Assembly (NCBI RefSeq): GCF_028453695.1
Contig: NC_135777.1
Span: forward strand, 18,961,714-19,025,713
DNA length: 64,000 nucleotides
From: Augochlora pura
Lineage: Eukaryota > Arthropoda > Insecta > Hymenoptera > Halictidae
Reading direction: 5' to 3'
Of the stretch, positions 10,002 through 24,193 are shown in pieces. Both the position numbers and the translations under genes were made by a program. Under the pieces are notes generated by a model. The model was not told where the DNA came from, did no database searches, and was given only the letters and a program-made list of their open reading frames with translations. Within the stretch, counting starts at the first letter, position 1. Each line of letters starts with the position of its first letter.

Positions 10002-13000
10002 TCTTGCGTGTATTTTTGTTGCGAAAAAAATATATCTTTTAACGGCGGATCGTTATTTAAATGTAACGAGAACAAGTCGAATGAAGCGAGCGTATAAAAA
10101 TCTCGATGCGTGTAACATGCAATTACAGGACACTGATAAAGTAATGTTTGCCGAAGGAACGTATAGACAGTATTCTCCGTAACTCGCTCGACAGTCGCGT
10201 TAATGCGTTTCCATTAATTCTCAGACAGGGAGGTTGAGTTTATTTACATCTTCAATCTGAATTCTGTATTCTGCGTATTAATTTTAATGTTCGCGAGCTT
10301 CGGTAAAAATTAAAGAAAAGCGAACTCTGTGTAGAAAAAATATCTTACAAAATATATTTAAAAAATTAGTAAATGATTGATAATATTTTTGTCAAAAAGG
10401 TTCGAGCGTTAAATGTATAATCAGCATCGTTATTATTGTTATTGACGTATGGCTGTGACGAACACTTTTAAAATAATCATCTGCAAGATCACCACTTTGT
10501 TAAATTTTATTAACAGTCTTGTTGAGTACTATAAATATCGACGGCTTATAAATTGTAAAACACAACAAGACATTTTCTGTATATCTAACTAACTATTTTA
10601 TTCTCGCAAAAGAATATGAGTAATATATCATCTCATCCAAAGTAGTTTGACGAAATACTTTCTCCTCCACTATACATCGCTTCTATGTTATCTATCCTAT
10701 AATGACGGTTGTATTAAGAGTGAAAGTGGTCATTAGACAAGCGCGCAGCTCGCTTGAAAGAATCAGAAAAATGAGCGCAGCGGCATAAACCCGTTCACAG
10801 ACGCATTTTTCCGAGTCCGGTGCCGTTTCGACCAGGAAATCGATAAACACGCGTGACTCTCCCTCGCACGAGAGCTCCTGGGAACGGGAGGGGGGAGGGT
10901 CCGGTAAAAAGAAGCCGCGATAACCGTGGCCCTAACTTCTTCTAAGGCACTAACACGCAATTACGCGTCGAGAGCGAGAAATCCTTGAAAAGAAGAACAC
11001 CGCGTGGCGCAAGATCATCTCCCGGCTCTCCTTTTTGCCGGTCGTCTCGCCCGCTCTCTCCGTTCTACACTGGTTCGCTCTGTTCTGCTCTCTCGCCTAC
11101 ACCCTCGATGACGAATCGACGTGGACCGCCGCGCAATCGTGTACGCCTCTGCGTCCCTAAAAGGCGGCGCCCTCAAAGCGGCAAGACTCGTTAAAGGCGA
11201 ATCTGGCCGGTCTTTTTTTTCTCTCTCTCCGAACCGCGCCACTCGTTACACCGTTTTGCACGTGCTCCGCGTGTGTTCACGTGCGCGACGACGACTGGGG
11301 CGGATTCTGGGGACGAGACCCCCCTGTTCAGGAAAACTGTTCGAGCTGCCGTGCCACACGGCTGGTTTGTTGTGACATAACCCTTTGTGGCCCGAGACTT
11401 CGATTTTTTTTTCGCTGCTGCCTTTATCCGACGAGTCGGGGTCGTTTAAACTCCGCGAGTGCGAGGGATAAGGAAAGATTTGCAAGACTCGGGTCGATTA
11501 TGTTGATTCTACCTTTTGCTGTTGTCTTTGGTTTCGATTGTTTGTGCTACAAGCTTTGAGATGTCGTGTAGAGTGTGCGTATATTTTTTTAATAATTTTG
11601 AGAAGATTAGTTCAAGCAATTAAGGAGCATTGGTCTATGCAAGAATGAACGCGCTTATAGAGATTATAATTTTTATTATTATATTTGGTGTCGATGTTCA
11701 TGCTGAAAGCATTCGAAGCATGTGGAATATTTGTAAATATTTTTATATAATTTTAGAAATAGCAGTACAAACAAAATCCTATATCAAAATTTGACTTTCG
11801 AGCATGGCTAGACTTATTATATTCCGGATAATATTACTCCCCTTTTCAAAGCTGCCTTTTTGCATTTTAATAATCACCTTAGAAATATTCAAAGACACAA
11901 TAAAATATCTAACAATGATTTAAACACTGCTAAAAAAGAAAGCCATTATTTTGAACGCCTTCAATAAAGACAGTCAAACATCGGCCACAAAACAAATAAA
12001 ATAATATTTTACGACCATAACATCAAAATTCCAGATCACAGATATGAAAATACACGAACACGTGATTAACGATAAGATTTAAAAACACGACGATATTCGG
12101 TCGCCTCTGATGAAAATATTAACGAAACATACATCAACCGGTTATTACGTAAAAAGGTATGAGATTTCCCAGAGGCAGGTGGCCGTCGGTTCCCGACTAA
12201 ATTAAAATGTAATGCGGTGTAAACGAAATTGGGAGGCTGCTTAAATCATCATTTCGTCCGTTTCGAGATTTATTTTGGTGCCGCGGTCCGTCGAAAATTC
12301 CCCCGTTCCCCGTCTAATTCCGCAGGTGGCGGCCGCGGTAATTAATTTCGATTTTCCGGGCCCGGTTTGTCCCGCGGGCTTTATTTTTTTTTTGTTTTAT
12401 TCGATCGTAAAGGATCGGCGCGGCCGCCGCGGCCGAATAAACTTTTGTTTTACCACGGAACTTTATTTCATACCGATATATATATATATGTATATATATA
12501 TCCTGGTTTTATACGACACGGTCGCCGGGACCCGACCGCGGCTTGAATGGATAGCCCAGATATCTGCGTCGGGCTGCGTGGCAGCAATTAACTGCTCCGC
12601 ACTCTGTTATTAATTGGCCAGCTTTCATGGTCAAGTAAACTGCCGAGAAAACTACGGAGTAATCGCGCCACACCTAACCCTAGTTTTCTTGACGCGATTT
12701 CTAGAGAAATTCCAAGATGGAACTATATAGAAGACAAATTTGATAACAAAGATTTAATAAAATAAAAAATCCTACTGTTTAAAAATGATGAATTTGTTTA
12801 TCAATTAATCTATTCATCTTCTTACAGAAATGGCCAGGAATCAATATAAAAATTTTATAACAGAAATATTTTGATAAATACTCCGTTATTAAGGCTTTAA
12901 ATGCTATTTGTTACTTGTTAAAGAAAGTTATTAGGAATAAATTATACCGCAAGTGTATTTTGTCATCCATGTTAAACGTATTAAAGAATAATTATTTATC

Positions 13001-14327
13001 TTTTTCCTCTATTAATTATTTTTATTTTCATGATTTTCTCAAATTGATCCAAAGCAGATTAGAGATCATTAAAAACAGGAACGCTGCAGTTGCATCCCGC
13101 AAAAGCATATTGAACGCACCAAAGTAATCAGTGTTTAGCAATTCCCCTGTTGTTTAAATTCACTGTTAAGGAGCTCCCCCAGAATGATGGTTGTTATTTA
13201 TTAAGAGACTTTATTAAAAGCAGCAGTGCATCGCTGCAATTGCATCTAGCCGGTCCAATAAGAAAATTTATGTAAATGACCAGGAAACCGCAGTTGTCTG
13301 CGATTTGCATTTCCGAGCGGAATAATTGCATTCTTGAAACGGATCTCTCCGGTGTCTGAAATTGCACGATGCCCGATGGGCGGCGAGTATTTTAATAACC
13401 AGTTCGAAACAGTTCTCTCGGGCCCCCCCTCGATATCTTACGAATGCGCACCACCGAGAGAAATGTGCACCGTGTATTCTGATACGCTTGTTTGCATCGG
13501 GCCCCCTCCCCTCCCCTTCCCCTCGCCCCCGCGCGCGCGCCCATGGAATTCTCAATTTGACCTGGCGGTCGCCCGGCTAGACGTTCATAAACACCCCGCT
13601 ATCGCATTCCTCAAACGATCAGCAGCGCATCCCTTCGGCCCGCATCTGAATTCGCTCGACGCTGATTCGTCGAATAAAAGTTTTGACGTCTATGTCTCCT
13701 CGAGGACGAGAGCCACCTATATGGCAGCCGAGGAATATGGGAGAACGTCGCGCGGTCCCGTTTAGAAAATTCTGCCACGTACGACGGTCGTAACCTGACC
13801 AAGTTAAGAAAATGTGGGACAGAAATTCCTTGCTTTTCTATTGAATCGTACGCGTTAAGGTTAATACGGGTTTTATGCGGAAAATTGAGAAATTTGAACA
13901 GAAATGGTATTAGTAAATCTCATCTTCTTTTAATATTTTTTAATCTTCTCTTCGGTTGCCTACGAATAAAATCTCAAAAAAATACCAATTTTGATATTTA
14001 TTTTGATATTTATATTTTTTATAATTTTTATATTTTGCGAATAAGGTAAATGCTATATCTTTTGCACGCTGTCTAAACAGTAGTACGAGCATGAATAACG
14101 CTAATTGATCAAATTAATTTGACCCGCGCTAACCTGTTTCATTTGTTCGAATTAATTTGTCGAATAAGTATTGATTTAATTAAAATGATACCGGAGGCAA
14201 AAGTCACAAGCCACTCGTATTCTCGTTTCACGGTGCTTTTTAAACAAGTTCCAACATATAGCAGTTTAATCGAAATAATTTCTACGACAGCGCACGCGAC
14301 TGATTAAATTTAAATTACATGTTAGTA
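8859..14327. other. Noncoding, no gene recognised
   Basis: GC-rich at 8859-9760, 10740-11480 and 12270-12620, AT-rich between. Contains C runs at 9148-9160 and 9165-9181, a GA microsatellite at 9966-10001 and a TA run at 12476-12500. Open frames on both strands are arginine/serine-rich and look like chance. Confidence 0.6.
9966..10001. repeat. GA microsatellite
   Basis: A (GA)n tract, nearly perfect from 9976. Confidence 0.85.
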
Positions 14328-14695
14328 TAACAATTTTATTTGAACTCCAACAATTTTATTTGGACTCCAATAATTTTATTTAAAGTGCAACAATTTTATT
14401 TGAGCTACAAAATTGTTCTTTTTCTCCAGAATTTGATTTGTATTCCAATGATTCTATTCGTACGCCGACAATTTTATTTGTACTTCAACAATTCTGTCTA
14501 AGTTTCAACAATTTTATTTAAATTTCGAGAATTCTATTTAAATTTCAACAATTCTATTTGAATTTCAAGAATTCCATTTGAATTCCAATAATGCTATTTA
14601 AATTCCAACAAAGCCATTTGAATTCCGACAATTCTATTTGAATTCCAACAATTCCATTTAAATTTCAAGAATTACATTTGTACTTCAACAAACTT
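14328..14695. repeat. Minisatellite, about 20-nt period
   Basis: About 18 diverged copies of AACAATTYTATTTGAATTCC, phased at 19-21 nt. Copies differ mainly in the second half, while the AATTYTATTT half is better kept. Confidence 0.85.
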
Positions 14696-17508
14696 GAACA
14701 TTAATAGTTACATCTGAGAAGTGCGTAAAATCAAAACAGCGGCGATAAAAACCGCGTTCATGTAAAGATTCATTAAAAGTCCTCCTCTCTTTACCCACGC
14801 AGTGCTCCTTTCAGCGTTTCCAATTAAATATATCAGCAGCGCGTAAGTGAAAACCCAAACGTTGGGGAGCGGGCTCGCGTTGAGTAAAATCGAAAGTCGC
14901 ATCGAATCTCGGAGGGTTCAACGCGATTTTCTGATCTGCGGAGAAAAAAGAACGTGCCGTAGAGAAAGAGGGGGAGGGTGGAACGGCGCGTGGAAAAGAA
15001 TCGACGGAAGCCTCCGAGGAGCGTTTAATTAGAAGCGGCTTATCTCGGAGAGAGAAAGAGCTAGGGAGAGAGAAAAAGAAAGAGAAACAGAACGAGAGAG
15101 AGAAAGAGAGGAAGAGTGAGAGAAAGAGAGGAAAAGAGAGAGAGGGAGAGGGAGAGCCGTGTCGGCAGAAGTTTTTATCGGTATCTCCGGCACGGTGTGC
15201 CTTTCAGCTCCGACGTATACTCGGATTTAGAAGGCTTCCTTGTTACCTTTGTGTACTCGCGCTTTGATCGGCTGACAGAGGGGAGCGATTTGATTCGAGA
15301 GCGGTTCACGCCGGGTTTCACGGTTTTGTCTGAATTTAATAGCTATTCGGAATCACGAGACTGTTCTCTATCAATACGGACGCGCAAAGACGGGGGCCCC
15401 CCGGCGCAAACAGAACCTGTAAAAAGTATTAAATCGATGTAATAACAGAGAAACGTTTCCGCTGATCAGCGTAAACGAAATTAAAACGAACCTTGTAATT
15501 TCGTTCCCAGCGCCGGAGCAAAAATAGTCGGGGCCGCCCCGAAACACGGACCTTTCGGCCGCTATTTTCCTGCTGCGAGCTTCTGTGCAAGGCAAATAAT
15601 GTTCCGGCATTCGATAAATCGCCGTTCCATAAATTACGGGCGAGAGGGAACAATTCGAAATTATTTTGCGCAAAAAATCTGACGTAAAGCGCAGCGCGAA
15701 ATAGGAACGTTCTTCTTGCTTTAAAAACCTAAACCCGCCGTGTTCTAGAAATAACTAATCCTTACAGTTGTCTAACGATAAAAAACTATGTTTGTTAAAC
15801 CTTTTGTTCCTTTTATTACATTGTGTTAAAAATGAGCGTTGAATAAAACCAGTTATAAAGTGGAATATGGACTAAGAATACTCTTGCTACCTTTCAATAA
15901 TAATTTTGTTTTATTTTTACCACCGACACAGGTCGCGGTGGTTCGCAATTTCTAAAATATCCAGCAAGTAGAAACGTCCCGCGATGGTCGGACGGAGGAA
16001 AACATTTCCAATTCCTAAACTGAAATATCCAAAGGTTCGGCCGCCGTCTGGAAATAAGCTTTTAAATTTCTATTTGTCTCGGGCCGAGTGCTTTCGACGC
16101 GACGGCGTCCGTTTTTCGAGAGGTTTCCGCCACGGAAGATTGATTACGAAGCACCCGGGTCGTAACCGGAAGCTCGCCCGATAGCGGAACCCCCGGATTC
16201 CGTTAGTTCATAAAACGATTTTACGAGTGTTGAAACCGGCGACAGGTTGAAAACATTCGGACCGCAGCTGCGGCGCGCGCGCTTGTCCAATGTAAATACG
16301 TGGGAAACTAATTGCAACGTTTGAACGACAGAACAATGGGAACATTTAAGCCCGCGCTAGCCCGCGCCGAAGTTTCCGGGCAACGGATGAAATTCCAAAC
16401 TGTCTTCTGTAAGCCACACTTCCGTTTGAATATGATCCGTTGCTCCGTGCTCTCTCCGCGCTCCATCGAAACCGCCGGATATCGATTAAGCCGCATCTCC
16501 ATAGTTTCGCAACGTCTAATTCCCCCGCCGTCCTGTCCCCACGATTGTTCCGAACGATTTCGTTACATCTTATTACCATCGTTGCCGAACAGTTGTCGTT
16601 CCCTTGTCTACGACGGATTTCAGGTTGCAGTTGATACGTGGTTAACTCGAAACGTAACGGAATCTACGGGGTTGAATTTGATGGAAGTATCGAACCGCTA
16701 ACTAAATCTTCGTAATTTCGACGGTGTATTTCTAACGAAACAAAATCAATGAAATATTTTCTACTTAATTACGAATGCAATGTTCTATTGCAAGCAATTG
16801 CTATATAAATTAGTGTTTGCACAAACAGTGCAACGTTGACCAATTTTTTCACCCTCGCCATATCGTCCGCAAAGCAGCAAATTCGGTAATTTGGTAATAA
16901 TTCATATTTTAAATAATTAAATAATTATATTTAATCTCGATAATAATTATTCCGTTTGCCGCGCGAATTTGCCGGACATTGAATTCTGCGACATTCTATG
17001 GACTCGGTATTACGTATTCGGTGTTTCGCTTGTCCATACGGACCTCATATTTTAATACCACTTCAAAGGCCGGTTTAGACGGAAGCCTCGTAGCCGAATT
17101 GCTCGTTTTCGGTGGCTTCGGTTAGCCACGTGCTAACAATTCACGCGGCAGATCAACTTTCGGCTCATCCTTTCATCGCGCGGCTTCTTCGTTCGCGGCT
17201 AATCGTGAATATAATTTCAGCCGAAACGCAGGAAATTAATGAAAACGCATCGGATCTAACGCGGACGAACTAAATGATCGCAGAGTTGATCCTCTTATAA
17301 AAATATAGGAAAACTTCCGACGAATCAGTTCGTTAAACTTTTCGCACTAAAAAGTTCGAAACATGGCTCTGCAATATGGATTACTAATCTGCATAAAACT
17401 GCATAAAACAGAGCTCTAGAAAAATCAGACTTTTACTGTTTAATTGAAATTCGAGCGACCAATGTTCATACGTGAGCTCCAAATCGAGATTCGGATTCAA
17501 GGTCGCGT
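14696..17508. other. Noncoding, no gene recognised
   Basis: Mixed composition with a large GA-rich tract at 15046-15154 and GC-rich segments at 15160-15700 and 15990-16690. No conserved protein was recognised on either strand. Confidence 0.6.
15046..15154. repeat. GA-rich microsatellite
   Basis: About 110 bp of imperfect (GA)n, (GAAA)n and (GGGA)n on the + strand. Confidence 0.85.
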
Positions 17509-17805
17509 TTAACCCTTTCGCTCCGAGCGCCGCATATATGCGGCATCCAAATGATGTGTATGCAACTGCTATCCGTCGGCAAAAACAAAAATAATTTTGT
17601 ATTTTAATAATTCTGTAAGTCCTTTCATATTAAAACAGTAAATATTCTAGTTACATTAGAGCAATGATTGTTTTATTCAGTACAGTTAAATAAAACTAAG
17701 AAAAACGTATATACAGAAATCACACGCAACGTGCATATTTCCGGCGCGAGCTGTCGTTCAGTGACGGTACTTCGACGGACGATACTGCCGTAGTGAAAGG
17801 GTTAA
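17509..17805. mobile_element. TTAA-flanked piggyBac-like MITE with internal palindrome
   Basis: TTAA (17509-17512) CCCTTTCGCT at the left and AGTGAAAGGG TTAA (17802-17805) at the right; CCCT..AGGG ends and a TTAA target site are piggyBac hallmarks. Length 297 bp, no transposase. Near the left end is the perfect 16-bp palindrome GCCGCATATATGCGGC (17529-17544). Confidence 0.75.
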
Positions 17806-19749
17806 AGAGCCGAATGCTCTTGGCAGTACTGTAATTTTATCGAATTAATTCCGGTGCTGCAGTCGCAGCGGTGAAATCACGAAACGGTGCGGTGAGAGAT
17901 CGGCGGTGCGAGCGATAGGTGACGCGCAGAGCTCCGCGTCGCCATATTGAATTCTCAAGCAGACTATTCGGTTAATTGGTATTAATATCAGAACACATTT
18001 CAGTAGCCGGTGAACCGTTCACAGCGGATAACCGCGCGCGTACGCTCGTCGTTAGAAGTTTCGCAGGACCGGCCAACCTCGGCACGTCCCTTTATTACCG
18101 CACGTAATTTCGGTTTACGGAACCAGCCGCAACCGAGAAACCCCTTCGACCACTTCATTATCCGGCCGCGTTATATCGAGCTACTTAATCGCAATAGTTT
18201 GTCGACAAGATTACAACGGGAACGATCCGCCGAGCGGTGCTTCGGCTGCGCCTTAATCGGCAAACTTTCGGAACGGCGACGACGACGACGACGGGGACGA
18301 AGCGGATCGTCGACGTTAGTTCGACGGCCACCCTTCACCCGGCGTCTTTTCCCGTCGATTGCGACCGATCGGTTTCGGATCCAATCTACCCTCCGCGATT
18401 TCTTTGTCCCGAATAAAAGCTCCTCGAACGTCTTCCCGCTATCTATCTCTCTCTTTCTCTCTCTCTCTCTCTGTCTCTCTCTCTCTTTCCCTCTCTCTTT
18501 CTCCTTCTTTCTTTCTGTCTTCTCCGACCCTCCCTTTGTTCTCGATCGATTTAAATACAGCGGCGACTCGATTATCGGAAACCCTCCGCGACCTACGAGC
18601 TTTGGGTCACAAGGATTTTCGGGGAGCCTTCGCGTTGGCCCAACTTCCGCCGTCCCCCCCAGTGCCGGAAAAGGCCGGGGGTTTTGCGGCGATTGTTCGT
18701 GTAATGGACGATTTTGCGGAATTCGCCGGAGGTAGAAACGGATTCTATGTAAAGCACCGTGTAGACGATTTTCCGGAAATTACTGTTGCAGCACGCGATT
18801 CTATGACGGTTGCTATTGTTGTCGAAAATTTCCGCTGCAGCTGGATTTCGAGAAGATTGCGATGGTTGTAGAGGGTTTTTGGAAGATCTATGTCGCCATT
18901 GTGAAGGGTGATTTTTGGAAATAGCTATGCTAGGGGAGGATTTTGTACTAAAATCCTGTTTTTGCTATTGTAAGAAAATTGCTGGGGGTCTTTTTAAAAT
19001 TGCTATGTTAGCTGAAGTTTGCTTGATGATTATTATGTCAGCATATTTTGTGAATGTCGCTCTTGTAATTTGGGATTAATTGCTGTAATAATTGCTATTG
19101 CAACAAAGAAGTTACTTTCATAGGAAATAATTATTATCGTAGCAGAGGATTTGGAAAAAATTGCTATTATAGCAAAGAATTTCGATCCAGTCGTTCATAA
19201 AGTAAAGTCTTCTGAAGATAGCTATTGTCCTAGAATAAAATTTTACATCGTGTACCAATTGGTTGCGCGAGATGTAATTTTCATCTAATTCTCGGAATCT
19301 CAACGTGGGTCGCGTTATTAGGAAGCTTGTCAATTCTTCCCCTTAATCTGCCATCGGTGTGCCGCTGACGATCCGTTAAGATAACAAGATTGCTCCGATA
19401 ACCGGCAGACAGTTTGCCGATATTTCAGATATCAACCCTATTAGAGTTAACTCCCGTCACGCAGCACTTGCCTGTTTTCATTACACCCGCGATTAATTCG
19501 TCCTGCATCCGGGTGACGCTGGCAGAACATTGCGAATGCATCGCGCGCCGATTATGAGCAATCCGGATGAATTATCAGCCCCACGAATTGGCCCTTTCAG
19601 AAATAGCAACCGAATCACAGTTCACGGAAATAATTAACCAAGAAAATTCACGCGTTTGATCGTCCTTTGAAATCGGTGATGTCGCGTTTTAATTCGATCG
19701 AACCTTGCGCACAACGGATAATAAATACGAGAGGCGACGTGGTTTTAAA
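17806..19749. other. Noncoding, no gene recognised
   Basis: GC-rich 17850-18860 with a CT microsatellite. A frame of 241 codons (+, 18010-18735) runs through the microsatellite and has no recognisable domain. 18790-19230 contains a scattered short motif (TTGCTATTGT and variants) about six times. Confidence 0.55.
18444..18515. repeat. CT microsatellite
   Basis: An imperfect (CT)n tract of about 70 bp, with TTTC and CCCT interruptions. Confidence 0.85.
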
Positions 19750-19987
19750 TTGACACTTTTCCGACCGGTCGTAAAAATTTAGCTTAATGTTAAATTTTCG
19801 TTTTTATTTTTATTTTATTTGTTTGATTAATTGTGAGAGATAAGTAGTATGTATTTAGAAAATTATATAGTAATATTGAAACTTACGGTAGTACAACCTA
19901 ACACGTTTATCTTAATAATTGGTATTAATTTATTGATTACCATGATAATTGCCATGATTTATTAACTATCGATCGGTAAAGTGTTAA
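19750..19987. mobile_element. TTAA-flanked MITE, CACTT family, copy 2
   Basis: The left end TTGA CACTTTTCCGACCGG and the right end CGATCGGTAAAGTG TTAA (19984-19987) match the element at 3298-3546. 238 bp, AT-rich, noncoding. The left TTAA has decayed to TTGA. Confidence 0.7.
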
Positions 19988-22929
19988 TTTACTTGGCGAG
20001 AACGACGGCTCCGCCTTAAAATCTCGTGGCTCGTCATTTCTAATTTCTCTGTTTCCCAGGCATGAGTTAATAACAAAGATAATGAATTTTCTCTCGCTTT
20101 AAAATAATCCATCGATACCTAGGCGCGGGGTTTTGGCTCCGAATTTTCGTAATACAAAAAAAAAAACGCGGACGTTAAACAGCATACGTGAAAACCGTGT
20201 GTCGAAAATGGTACGGTAATATTTTATAATGCAAGCTCGTGGGCGAAAAAAACCGCCTCTCGTTGGAAAATTTTCATGGTGCACGCGAGCGCGCGCCGCG
20301 CTTTTCAATTAATTCCCATAACCAGTCGTTGCAACACGTTCCGGTCGTGCGCGGAAACTCCAAACCATATTTTATTTCATCAGCCCCTTTTTCAATTCAT
20401 TCGCGCGGCTTTACGCCGGCCGAAATGTATCAAACCGGGGCAGAAATTCTGCCAGCCGGCGCTGTACCCCCTCGAAGACGATAAATAATTCTTCCGCGAA
20501 TCCCCGTGAATCGCTGTTTCGTTACCGACGCAAATACGATCCCGAAATTCTAAGCGAAAGATTTCGATTCTGAAGTTAGACGCAGCGACGATAATTTTAG
20601 CAACAATTCTAAAATACTGAATGTTATTATATTTTGAGAAATTAGACACGAATATTATTATATCAATTTTATTTATTTCATTTAAATCTTATACGTTAAC
20701 GTGTGTATAAATATGTAAAAATTATGAGGGACATTTTTATTGTCTTTCCCCCCATTTGTTGCAACATTCGTTGTAACGCTTTGATTTATTAAGAAAAATA
20801 CTACGCTTTCATTTTCGAAAAAATAAAAATAAAAAGGCTATTTATATTTTTTATCAAAGTCACAGATTAATAATAGTAATCGAACAATCGGAATAATCTT
20901 TTCATAAAATGATAATTCAGAGTCGAATATTTCATAGGATTCGTCAAAGTTATGCCAAAGAATAAACAATAAATTCACTCTTTCCCACATCATTTTAACA
21001 AATAAAAAATAACACGTTGACATGTAGACAGTCTGTTAATCATCCCGCTATTTTAAATTTTAATCCGTTTCTATCGAAGACTCGTAAAATCCGCGGTCTA
21101 ACGATAAGACGTCGCGAAAACAGTTCGGATAAAATCGTCACCGTACCGTTCCCCGCGAAGCGCGCGAGATCGTCGAGCGAATCCGCGAACAAGCAGCGAG
21201 CGTAACCAGAAACGCGGGGGTTGCCCCGTGCTCGGTCTGAGAAAAAAAAAACAACGTTAATTTAATCCGACACTCATTAAAAGTTTGCCAATATCGCCGC
21301 GTCTGCGAAGAGCGCCAGTGAATTTCCAAGCGGTGAGAGCGGCATTCTATTTGGAAACATGCTCGCGAGATTCCTGCGGAAGACGCTCCAGAATTCCTGG
21401 GGCAGCGAGCTGAATCTGAAATCGCGGACTCGCGGGGTTGCGCTGGCCCCGTTCAATTCCGTAATTCAAGATCTCCGTGTTTTCGACGGTTCGGGGAACT
21501 TTCGACGGCCGCGCGCGCGCGCCACGCTGAAAACCAACAATCGTCGCGCGCTCGCTAGAAGAAACGTCGCCGTGAGAGTTTGCCAACCCCCCCTTCTATG
21601 AAAGGGGGGGAGTGGTGGGTAGGGTGGTGGTGGTGGTGGAAGTTTGTCAAGTAGCTACATCCGAAAATTTCGTAAGCCCCCACGGGTGCTTCTCGTTTTT
21701 CACCCTTACCCGGCCAATTCGATATCGGAATTTGATCAAATCCTCTCTCCACCCTCTCTGCGCGCGCCCGTTCCGACCTCGCGCGCCCACCCTCTGTTTC
21801 TCCGACCCTCCCGAGATCGAATTCTTCCAGCTCGAGTGACATGTCGCCGAGTTTACCCGGGTTCCGTTCGCCGTCCCACCGCGCCGACCGTTCTCTCTCT
21901 TTTTCTCTCCCTCTTACTCTCTCTCTCTCTCTCCCGCATCTCGTATACAAGGTGTTCCTCGTAACTGTATCCACGGTGTTCCCCTGCGGTGTGCACGCGA
22001 TAATCTCGTAGAATAATGTATTAGCCCGCCGCGGAAGTTCTGACACTTTGCCGGAAACGCGCTTCGGGTAGAACTACCCGCGGCCGCGCTATGAACTTGT
22101 CGCTCGCTAAATAGAACCGTAGAATTCGCGTGTGGGACACGTCGCCGTCGCCCCGGATTATTCTGTAACCGATCGCATTGAGACCATTAACTGGGGCCTT
22201 CGACGCGTGCACGAATCCTTCGTTCGAGTCTCGTGTACAATTGCTATTTTCGGAGGCGGATCTTCGTCGTCCTAGGCTGACATAGTTTTGACGCTCCGGA
22301 ATGAGACGAAAAGAGTAGGGGAAGAGAGTGATCGTAACATTTACTATACCAGATGTAGTATTTTTATGAAAACATATATTGTTATCTAATTTTTATAATT
22401 TATTATTTAAATTCTTTTTGGGTCCTAACAAGATTTTCACTAAATGATTAGTCCAAATATGATACACAATATTATAAGAAATAATTAATAGTATTTGTTC
22501 AATTATAGAAGTACTTAAGCTCGTATGATTTTTACTGTGTATAGAAAAATCGTCCTAAGCTATACCTAAATCCTCCTCTAGTTATTTCTTTTAAAAGTCA
22601 CTGTAAAAGCTGCGTGATTAAAATATACATTTAGAATTCGTTTCTATTTTTATTCGTATTTAATGTACCATTTATTGATTTATTTTTATTCGGTCACTGT
22701 GCATCTACTTTGGTTTCTTTAAAAGCTGTGGTCCAGCAATAAACGTTACTTTACATCGTGCGACGTTGGTTTTTCTTTCGTTTGTTAGGTTCCTTGAGTA
22801 AATTTGTTTCTGAGAGCGATTATCCCTCTTACCAGTGCTCAGAAAGTTTTAGTACTAGGATTACCTGCATTAACCCCTATATACGATTGTCGGTCTGCCA
22901 GGCCGCCACTAATTACTTCGTTGTTACCC

Positions 22930-23010
22930 ACAATTCTTATTTATAATTCTTATTCACAATTCTTATTGTTAATTCTTATTCGCAATTTTTATTCGTAATT
23001 CTAATAATAA
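22930..23010. repeat. Short tandem repeat, 14-15-nt period
   Basis: Five to six copies of ACAATTCTTATTYRT. Confidence 0.75.
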
Positions 23011-24193
23011 TTCTATAAAAAGAAACGTTTTAATACGCTTGCTAACCCATTCGTTATTCATGTGCACAGCAAGAACGGTTACGTAAGCTTTAGCGGATGT
23101 AGTAGTTGAAGGTTAATTAAAGGATTGACATGACCCTGGAAGAGAGATGAAATTTTGGAAAAAGTCCCGTCCATAAGGAAACGCGCTCGAGAAGTGCATG
23201 CATAAGATTTTCTTGCGGAGAGAGAATAATAAATTGGAAGATGAAAAAGCGAAGGTGAAGCGGCTTCGATGCATTAATCAGAGTGGGTTGGAGGAAATTT
23301 GACTGGTACGCATTTATGTCTCGCACGGATGAATGATGTACGCGCGAAAAAAGGATATTAGCGAAAGATAGAGACGATGCCGAGTGCATCGCTATGCGTT
23401 ATATCAATGTCGCTCTTCTAGCGAATATTTCTGTCTGCGTGGCTGATGACTATCCACGATCTCTTACCTGTATCTTGAGGTAAGAACGTGTTCTAGACCT
23501 ATTGAACAAAAACTATATATGGTGTAACATTAATTCAGGAATGTAAAGATGGGAATTTAATAAAAATACAGAAATTGAGACATAAAGATGTACTTACGTA
23601 CGTATGATGCAGTATTGCGAAATATATAAAATTGTATTTATGTAATAGTATATTTAGTCAATAATATTTAGTAAATATTATTTAATAATAGTATTTAGTA
23701 AATAATATTTAATAATAGTATTTGTTGCAATGCTACGTCTCAGGTGCAAAGGTATTGTATAATACCTTTTTTCATAAACATACTTTGTACTTCTTTTTCT
23801 CCACATAAAAGGTTAATTTATATTTCCTTCTCCTACATTATTTAATACACAGTATTTCAAAATATATAAATACATATATCGCGAAATCGACGTTGCCGAA
23901 CGCGATCCGACGAAACTCTCTTTACGACCGTCGCCAGCAGCGCGTCCGTCGGCCCGAGCAATTAATTATTTAATTAGAGGACACTTTGTAGGAAAAACTA
24001 TGGGTCCAATAAACCCGCGTCCGGTTTTATCGCGACTTTTACGATTCCCGTACAACTTTGCGGATCCTAATAAACCGACCCTTAATTCTCCTTAATAGAA
24101 GCCCGTAACGCGGCGAAACTTTCGTTTCGTTCGCCGTTTTCTGAAATTGCTCTATGAAATTTACATCAACATCCGGAATCTATTTATCAGAAG

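Noticed and set aside
18010..18735. 241-codon + frame
   Set aside because: It passes through a CT microsatellite giving Ser/Leu repeats, has no recognisable domain, and a second overlapping frame is equally open.
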